Shown here: in pieces, positions 59,132-64,000 of the stretch
Position numbering within the stretch: position 1 is the first letter of the stretch
Layout of the letters: every line of letters starts with the position of its first letter
NCBI GenBank assembly: GCA_012719035.1
Contig: JAAYBD010000029.1
Location: forward strand, 1-64,000
Source of the DNA: Clostridiales bacterium
Lineage (GTDB): Bacteria > Bacillota > Clostridia > Oscillospirales > Oscillospiraceae
Direction of reading: 5' to 3'
Length of the DNA: 64,000 nt
The notes under the pieces: model-generated
What the model saw: only the letters and a program-made list of their open reading frames with translations
What the model was told of the DNA's origin: nothing
The model's database searches: none
Translations under genes and position numbers: made by a program

Positions 59132-60343
59132 ATGCTTACTGTAAATGAAAATTTTCTGAAGCTTCCCGGGAATTATCTGTTTGCCGAAATCGCAAATCGC
59201 ATTTCAGCCTATAAAGCTGAAAATCCCGAAAAGAACCTTATCTCGCTGAGCATAGGTGATGCCACCCGTCCGCTTTCTCCCGCCGTCATTACGGCCATGC
59301 ATAAGGCTGTTGACGAGATGGGCACGATTGAGGGTTTCCATGGTTACGGACCGGGAGAGGGCTATGCCTTTTTGCGCGAAACGATTCGGGACAAGGCCTA
59401 CCTTCCTCTCGGAGTTGATATTTCCGTAGATGAGATATTTATCAGCGACGGGGCAAAGAGCGACTGCGGAAATATAGGCGACATTTTAGGACCTGACAAC
59501 GCAGTTGCGGTATGCGACCCGGTTTATCCTGTTTATGTCGATACAAACGCTATGGCAGGCAGGGCGGGCGACTATGACGGAACGCGCTGGACGGACATTA
59601 TATATATGCCCTGTAATGAGGCAAACGGCTTTATGCCGGAGCTTCCTGTGCGCAAACCGGACATGATTTATCTGTGCTTCCCGAACAATCCGACGGGAAC
59701 AGCGGCAACAAAGTCCCAGCTGAAGCTGTGGGTCGATTATGCGCTCAAAAACGGGGCTTTGATTTTATTTGACGCAGCTTATGAGGCGTATATTACAGAA
59801 GAAGGAATTCCCCACAGCATTTATGAAATCGAAGGCGCAAAGGAATGTGCGATTGAGTTCCGCAGCTTTTCAAAGACAGCGGGCTTTACGGGCAACCGCT
59901 GTGCGTATACGGTCGTACCTATGGATCTGAAGTTCGGAGGCGCTTCGCTGAACAAACTTTGGGATCGCCGTCAATGCACTAAATTTAATGGTGTTCCATA
60001 TGTAGTACAGCGCGCGGCTGAGGCGGTTTATTCCGATCAGGGTATGAAAGAGGCGCGTGAAATCATAGATTATTATATGAATAACGCAAAACTTATTCGG
60101 CATGGACTCAAAAATGCGGGACTCACTGTTTACGGAGGTGTCAATTCCCCGTATGTATGGATAAAAACGCCCGCCGGAGCCGACTCGTGGGGATTCTTTG
60201 ACAAGCTGCTCTACGGTGCAGGCGTTGCGGTTACTCCGGGTGCCGGATTTGGACCGGAGGGAGAGGGCTTTATCCGTCTGACGGGCTTTGGCGATGCGGA
60301 ACTGACAAAACAGGCTGTCGAGCGTATTATAGCGATTTTATAG
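59132..60343 (+). CDS. dapL: LL-diaminopimelate aminotransferase
   Basis: A 403-residue fold-type I aminotransferase. [52 protein letters not shown] and the PLP lysine in [14 protein letters not shown] are characteristic of DapL. It makes LL-DAP from tetrahydrodipicolinate in one step, bypassing the acyl routes. It is adjacent to dapF. The DapL route fits anaerobic Clostridia. Confidence 0.95.
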   Translation: MLTVNENFLKLPGNYLFAEIANRISAYKAENPEKNLISLSIGDATRPLSPAVITAMHKAVDEMGTIEGFHGYGPGEGYAFLRETIRDKAYLPLGVDISVDEIFISDGAKSDCGNIGDILGPDNAVAVCDPVYPVYVDTNAMAGRAGDYDGTRWTDIIYMPCNEANGFMPELPVRKPDMIYLCFPNNPTGTAATKSQLKLWVDYALKNGALILFDAAYEAYITEEGIPHSIYEIEGAKECAIEFRSFSKTAGFTGNRCAYTVVPMDLKFGGASLNKLWDRRQCTKFNGVPYVVQRAAEAVYSDQGMKEAREIIDYYMNNAKLIRHGLKNAGLTVYGGVNSPYVWIKTPAGADSWGFFDKLLYGAGVAVTPGAGFGPEGEGFIRLTGFGDAELTKQAVERIIAIL

Positions 60344-60409
60344 TTCGATTAAATTAAAAGCAATAAATATAAAATGCGGCGAAAGCCGTCCGCGACTGGA
60401 GGAAACTAT

Positions 60410-62236
60410 ATGTGCGGAATTGTCGGTTATACAGGAAGCAAACAGGCGGCTCCGATACTTTTGGAAGGTCTTGCGAGACTTGAATACAGGGGATATGACT
60501 CTGCCGGCATTGCTATCAATGACGGTGACAAAATAAATGTGGTAAAGGCTATGGGTCGGCTTGCCGTACTATGTGAAAAGAGCAACGGAGGCGCTGCCGC
60601 CCCCGGCTGCATAGGTATCGGACATACACGGTGGGCAACACACGGCAAGCCATCGGATGCCAACTCTCACCCTCATGTGAGCGAAAACGGACGCATTGCT
60701 ATCGTCCACAACGGCATCATCGAAAACTATGCGTCTTTAAAGGAGATGCTTGTCAACAGAGGCAGGGTCTTCAAATCGGAAACAGATACCGAGGTTGCCG
60801 CCCAGCTTATTGACTACTATTACAACGGCAATATTTTGGAAGCGGTTTCGAGGGCTGTCCGCGAGCTTGAGGGGAGCTATGCTCTTGGTGTTGTCTGTGC
60901 TGACGAGCCGAATACTATTGTCGGCGTTAAAAGCCACGCACCTCTCATCGTTGCATACAGTGATGACGGCAACTTCTTTGCATCCGACGTTATGGCGGTC
61001 ATCAGCCATACCAAAACGGTTACATATCTTGAGGATGACGAAATAGCAGTCGTCCGCAATGACGGCATTAAGTTCTATACACCGTTTTTGGATGAGATAA
61101 AGAAAGAAAAGTGCATTGTCGACTGGGACATCTCCGCCGCCGATAAGTGCGGTTACGAGCACTATATGTATAAGGAGATCATGGAGCAGCCCGATGCGGT
61201 TAGGCGCACTATAGAACCTTACATATCGGACGGAAGGGTAGACCTTTCAGCCGTACTTGACAGGGACTATGTAAAAAAACTCAACAGGATATTTATCGCT
61301 GCCTGCGGTTCGTCCTACCATGTGGGCGTAATAGCAAAATACAATATAGAAAAGCTTGCGAGAGTTCCCGTTGAAGTCGTGCTTGCTTCCGAATTCCGCT
61401 ACTGCGACCCTATAGTTGATCAGAACACGCTTGTAATATGCATAAGCCAATCGGGAGAGACAGCAGATACGCTTGAAGCGCAGAGAGAAGCAAAGCGTTT
61501 GGGGGCGGCTACCCTTGCAATCGTAAATGTCGAGGGCAGTTCTATTGCCAAGAGTGCAGACAAGGTGATATATACAAAGGCGGGACCGGAAATCGCCGTT
61601 GCCACAACAAAGGCATACAGCACGCAGCTTGCTGTTACGGTGCTTATTGCGCTCTATACTGCGGAATGCTGCGAAGCAATTCCGGATAGCGAATATGACA
61701 AAATACTGTCAGAGCTCCTCTCTGTTCCCGAAAAGATGCTTAAAATTCTGGATGATAAGGCTAATATACAGTACCTTGCGTACCAACATTTTAACAATGA
61801 GGATTTGTTCTTTATCGGACGCAACATTGATTATGCGCTTTCTCTTGAAGGTTCGCTGAAGCTCAAAGAGATTTCATATATTCACTCGGAGGCATATGCC
61901 GCGGGTGAGCTGAAGCATGGGACAATATCCCTTGTGGTTGATGATACGCTTGTTATTGCCGTTGCATCTTACGGACGCCTTGTTGAGAAAACACTCAGCA
62001 ACGCGCTTGAAGTAAAGGCACGCGGTGCGCACGTTATGGGGATAACAACTGAGAGCCTCAAGCAAAAAGTGGGAGCTGTGACCGATGAGATTATCACCAT
62101 CCCCGATACGCACGAAGTTCTTTTGCCATCTCTTGCTGTACTTCCATTACAGCTTTTTGCCTACTATGTTGCCCTTTACAGAGGCTGCGATATAGATAAG
62201 CCGAGAAATCTTGCCAAAAGCGTCACAGTGGAATAA
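60410..62236 (+). CDS. glmS: Glutamine-fructose-6-phosphate aminotransferase (isomerizing)
   Basis: A 608-residue enzyme. An N-terminal glutaminase domain begins MCGIVGYTG (Cys after Met is the nucleophile) with RLEYRGYDSAG. Two SIS domains follow (ISQSGETADT, GRNIDYALSLEGSLKLKEISY), ending PRNLAKSVTVE. It makes glucosamine-6-P for wall and glycan synthesis. TGGAGGAA sets the start at 60410, 12 codons inside the open frame. The 66-base upstream gap has no glmS ribozyme. Confidence 0.97.
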   Translation: MCGIVGYTGSKQAAPILLEGLARLEYRGYDSAGIAINDGDKINVVKAMGRLAVLCEKSNGGAAAPGCIGIGHTRWATHGKPSDANSHPHVSENGRIAIVHNGIIENYASLKEMLVNRGRVFKSETDTEVAAQLIDYYYNGNILEAVSRAVRELEGSYALGVVCADEPNTIVGVKSHAPLIVAYSDDGNFFASDVMAVISHTKTVTYLEDDEIAVVRNDGIKFYTPFLDEIKKEKCIVDWDISAADKCGYEHYMYKEIMEQPDAVRRTIEPYISDGRVDLSAVLDRDYVKKLNRIFIAACGSSYHVGVIAKYNIEKLARVPVEVVLASEFRYCDPIVDQNTLVICISQSGETADTLEAQREAKRLGAATLAIVNVEGSSIAKSADKVIYTKAGPEIAVATTKAYSTQLAVTVLIALYTAECCEAIPDSEYDKILSELLSVPEKMLKILDDKANIQYLAYQHFNNEDLFFIGRNIDYALSLEGSLKLKEISYIHSEAYAAGELKHGTISLVVDDTLVIAVASYGRLVEKTLSNALEVKARGAHVMGITTESLKQKVGAVTDEIITIPDTHEVLLPSLAVLPLQLFAYYVALYRGCDIDKPRNLAKSVTVE

Positions 62237-62277
62237 TATCGTGTTATTATAAGGCTTGTCGCTGCGGCAGACCATTA

Positions 62278-62317
62278 AAGCTTACCTTTACTGAATTCTG
62301 ATAAAGGTAAGCTTTTG
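62278..62317 (+). terminator. Intrinsic terminator of glmS
   Basis: AAGCTTACCTTTA and its perfect complement form a 13-bp stem with a T-rich tail. Confidence 0.8.
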
Positions 62318-62426
62318 GTTATAATACGGCAGAGATGTTTTTTATTTATGACGGGCATACTTTTATTATCTATGTTTATGATATCTGTATGCAGGGGCAA
62401 TAAAAGCGGATTAACAGAGGTGTAAT

Positions 62427-63377
62427 ATGTCGGAAATTTATCTTGCAGGCGGCTGCTTTTGGGGAACGGAAAAATACATTGCGTCTATCCGCGGGGTTCA
62501 ATCGACGCAGGTAGGCTATGCAAATGGCAAGACAGTGAATCCCACTTATGAAGAAGTTTGCAATCAGAATACGGGACATGCGGAAGCAGTTCGGGTGATT
62601 TATGACCCCGGGGTCATTCCGCTGGAATTTTTGCTGGAGCTGTATTATGAATCGATTGACCCTGTTTCGATTAACCGTCAGGGAGGCGATTCGGGAATGC
62701 AGTATAGGACGGGCATCTACTATGTAAATGAAGCCGATTTGCCGCTGATTGAGCACTCTATTTCACAGCTGCAAAAACGCTATGATAAACCCGTTGCTAT
62801 TGAGGTGGAGCCGCTTGACAATTTTAGTCCGGCAGAGGAATACCATCAAAAATATCTCGACAAAAACCCGGGCGGGTATTGCCATATTCGAAAGGATAAG
62901 TTTGAGAAAGCGGCGAAAGCCCTTGTCAACCCTGCTGTTTATAAGGCTCCTGATGATGACAGGCTGCGCAAAATTTTGACCCCGATGCAGTATGAGGTTA
63001 CGCAGAACAATGCCACCGAACCGCCGTTTAAAAACGAATTCTTCAATACGTTTCAATCCGGAATCTATGTGGACATTATCACCGGCGAGCCGCTTTTTGC
63101 ATCAAGTGATAAATTTGAATCCGGCTGCGGCTGGCCGAGCTTCTCAAAACCTATTGACCCCAGTGTTATTTGCGAGAAGAAAGATACTTCTCATGGTATG
63201 ATTAGAACTGAGGTGAGAAGTAGAGCGGGGAATGCACATTTAGGTCATGTGTTTAATGATGGACCGAAAGAACTGGGCGGGGTGCGCTACTGCATAAACA
63301 GTGCATCTCTGCGGTTTATACCTGAAGAAGAAATGGAAAGTGAAGGATACGGATATTTATTGGAACTGATACGATGA
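62427..63377 (+). CDS. msrAB: Bifunctional peptide-methionine sulfoxide reductase MsrA/MsrB
   Basis: A 316-residue fusion. The MsrA part (~1-160) has [11 protein letters not shown] with catalytic Cys10 and [21 protein letters not shown]. The MsrB part (~175-316) has [29 protein letters not shown] and catalytic Cys in RYCINS. The structural Zn-binding CxxC pairs of some MsrB proteins are absent. It repairs both S- and R-methionine sulfoxide. Start ATG follows AACAGAGGTG. A strong terminator follows. Confidence 0.96.
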   Translation: MSEIYLAGGCFWGTEKYIASIRGVQSTQVGYANGKTVNPTYEEVCNQNTGHAEAVRVIYDPGVIPLEFLLELYYESIDPVSINRQGGDSGMQYRTGIYYVNEADLPLIEHSISQLQKRYDKPVAIEVEPLDNFSPAEEYHQKYLDKNPGGYCHIRKDKFEKAAKALVNPAVYKAPDDDRLRKILTPMQYEVTQNNATEPPFKNEFFNTFQSGIYVDIITGEPLFASSDKFESGCGWPSFSKPIDPSVICEKKDTSHGMIRTEVRSRAGNAHLGHVFNDGPKELGGVRYCINSASLRFIPEEEMESEGYGYLLELIR

Positions 63378-63427
63378 AGCTTTGCTGTTATCCCGCGCTG
63401 ATTCTTAGATAAAACAGAAATCTTGCC

Positions 63428-63468
63428 AAAAGCCCGCCTGCGGAACATTGCTCCGCAAGCGGGCTTTT
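63428..63468 (+). terminator. Intrinsic terminator of msrAB
   Basis: A long stem AAAAGCCCGC-TGCGGA with its complement around ACATTGC, with T-tail. Confidence 0.92.
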
Positions 63469-63572
63469 GGCAGCTGCGGATGATAATTTGAGGCAGTGTG
63501 TTTTAAAAGCGGAAATGCAAGTTTTTATCTTTGAAATCTTTTTATATAATACTGAAGAATGAAATAGGTTTA

Positions 63573-63612
63573 CCTTGTATTACACGACAAGAAATACTAT
63601 AATGATACAAGG
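63573..63612 (+). promoter_or_regulatory. Promoter with flanking inverted repeat upstream of the response regulator
   Basis: TTGTAT (63575-63580) and TATAAT (63598-63603) are 17 bases apart. CCTTGTAT (63573-63580) and ATACAAGG (63605-63612) are perfect inverted copies that bracket the promoter from the -35 box to the start point. Confidence 0.65.
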
Positions 63613-63657
63613 TCGATACAATTTCAAGGCAATATTCTCACCGAGAGGGTGGAAAAA

Positions 63658-64000
63658 TTGATTAAAATATTGATAGTTGAGGACGAAAAGGCAATAAATG
63701 ACCTCATTGAGATGAACTTGACCGAAGCAGGCTACGACTGTACCTGTGCATATGATGGAATAGTGGCGGCAGATATCATCGAAAAGGAACGATTCGACCT
63801 CATTTTGCTTGATATTATGCTTCCGGGCGCTAACGGATATGAGCTTATGGACTATATAAAACCGCTTGAGATGCCCGTTATTTTTCTTACAGCCAAGGGC
63901 AGCGTGCAGGACAGGGTAAAAGGATTGAAGCTTGGAGCGGACGACTATCTTGTCAAACCATTTGAAATAGTGGAACTTCTTGCAAGGGTCGAAACCGTTT
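63658..64000 (+). CDS. Response regulator, receiver domain (3' end outside window)
   Basis: The first 114 residues are visible and the frame is open at the right edge. IKILIVEDEKAINDLIEMN gives the acidic pocket (Glu8, Asp9), LLDIMLPGANGYE the phospho-acceptor Asp52, and TAKGSVQDRVKGLKLGADDYLVKPFE Thr78 and Lys100. This is a complete receiver domain. The LVKPFEIVELLARVE end is typical of OmpR/PhoB regulators, with a sensor kinase usually next. The TTG start follows GAGAGGGTGG. Confidence 0.93.
   Translation, partial: MIKILIVEDEKAINDLIEMNLTEAGYDCTCAYDGIVAADIIEKERFDLILLDIMLPGANGYELMDYIKPLEMPVIFLTAKGSVQDRVKGLKLGADDYLVKPFEIVELLARVETV

Noticed and set aside
60344..60409. glmS ribozyme upstream of glmS
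   Set aside because: The gap is only 66 bases and lacks the ribozyme core sequences.
49..64000. tRNA or rRNA genes
   Set aside because: No cloverleaf with CCA-side stem or rRNA signature was recognised in any intergenic region by eye; a tRNAscan run would settle this.

Overview
The window looks like the chromosome of an anaerobic, spore-forming member of the Clostridia, probably in or near the Oscillospirales; this placement is inference. It rests on spoIIR, a V-type ATPase operon, the DapL route to diaminopimelate, separate FolD and FchA folate enzymes, T-box leaders, DUF5711/DUF4363/DUF421/DUF4358 proteins and strong AGGAGG-type ribosome binding sites. No rRNA, tRNA or CRISPR array was recognised.

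Layout. Positions 1-3135 are the right-hand part of an integrated accessory element: the nuclease end of a type III-like restriction subunit, a tiny ORF, a short large-serine recombinase and a conserved small protein, with two similar hairpins bracketing the last part. From 3.4 kb the ordinary chromosome begins. It carries an apparently circularly permuted solute-binding lipoprotein; a minus-strand DUF5711-CvpA-Clp ATPase group; a methyltransferase-ecfA1-ecfA2-ecfT-truA operon; two small lipoprotein genes; an SPFH protein with a ribbon-helix-helix partner; a PMCA-type P-ATPase behind a yybP-ykoY (Mn2+) riboswitch; spoIIR with a structured leader; and apgM-ispE. The V-ATPase operon (22.2-30.9 kb, order H-C-I-K-F-E-A-B-D) follows. 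Next come fchA-folD, a cbiMQO nickel/cobalt importer, a 72-residue apparently well-expressed protein behind a long structured leader, a polysaccharide deacetylase with SLH repeats, and a GntR-regulated ABC exporter operon.

From 41.9 kb the genes are mostly housekeeping. An alanine aminotransferase-type gene and alaS each have an alanine-type T-box with a GCC specifier. Between them lie a radical SAM/YbaK pair, 71-bp tandem repeats in the argG leader, argG, an HD-domain protein and a MATE transporter. After alaS come a HIT protein, comEC, holA and rnmV, then nrdR, a DUF421/DUF4363 pair, dapF, dapL, glmS, msrAB and the start of a response regulator.

How the genes fit together: ECF ATPases and EcfT form the shared vitamin-uptake engine. 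CbiMQO imports Co/Ni. FolD (predicted dehydrogenase only) and FchA (cyclohydrolase) split two C1-folate steps. The two T-boxes would couple alanine supply and alanyl-tRNA synthesis to uncharged tRNA-Ala. The most unusual items are the permuted binding protein, the structured leaders (72-aa gene, spoIIR, cbiM) and the argG leader repeats. All family calls are from sequence recognition without database searches.
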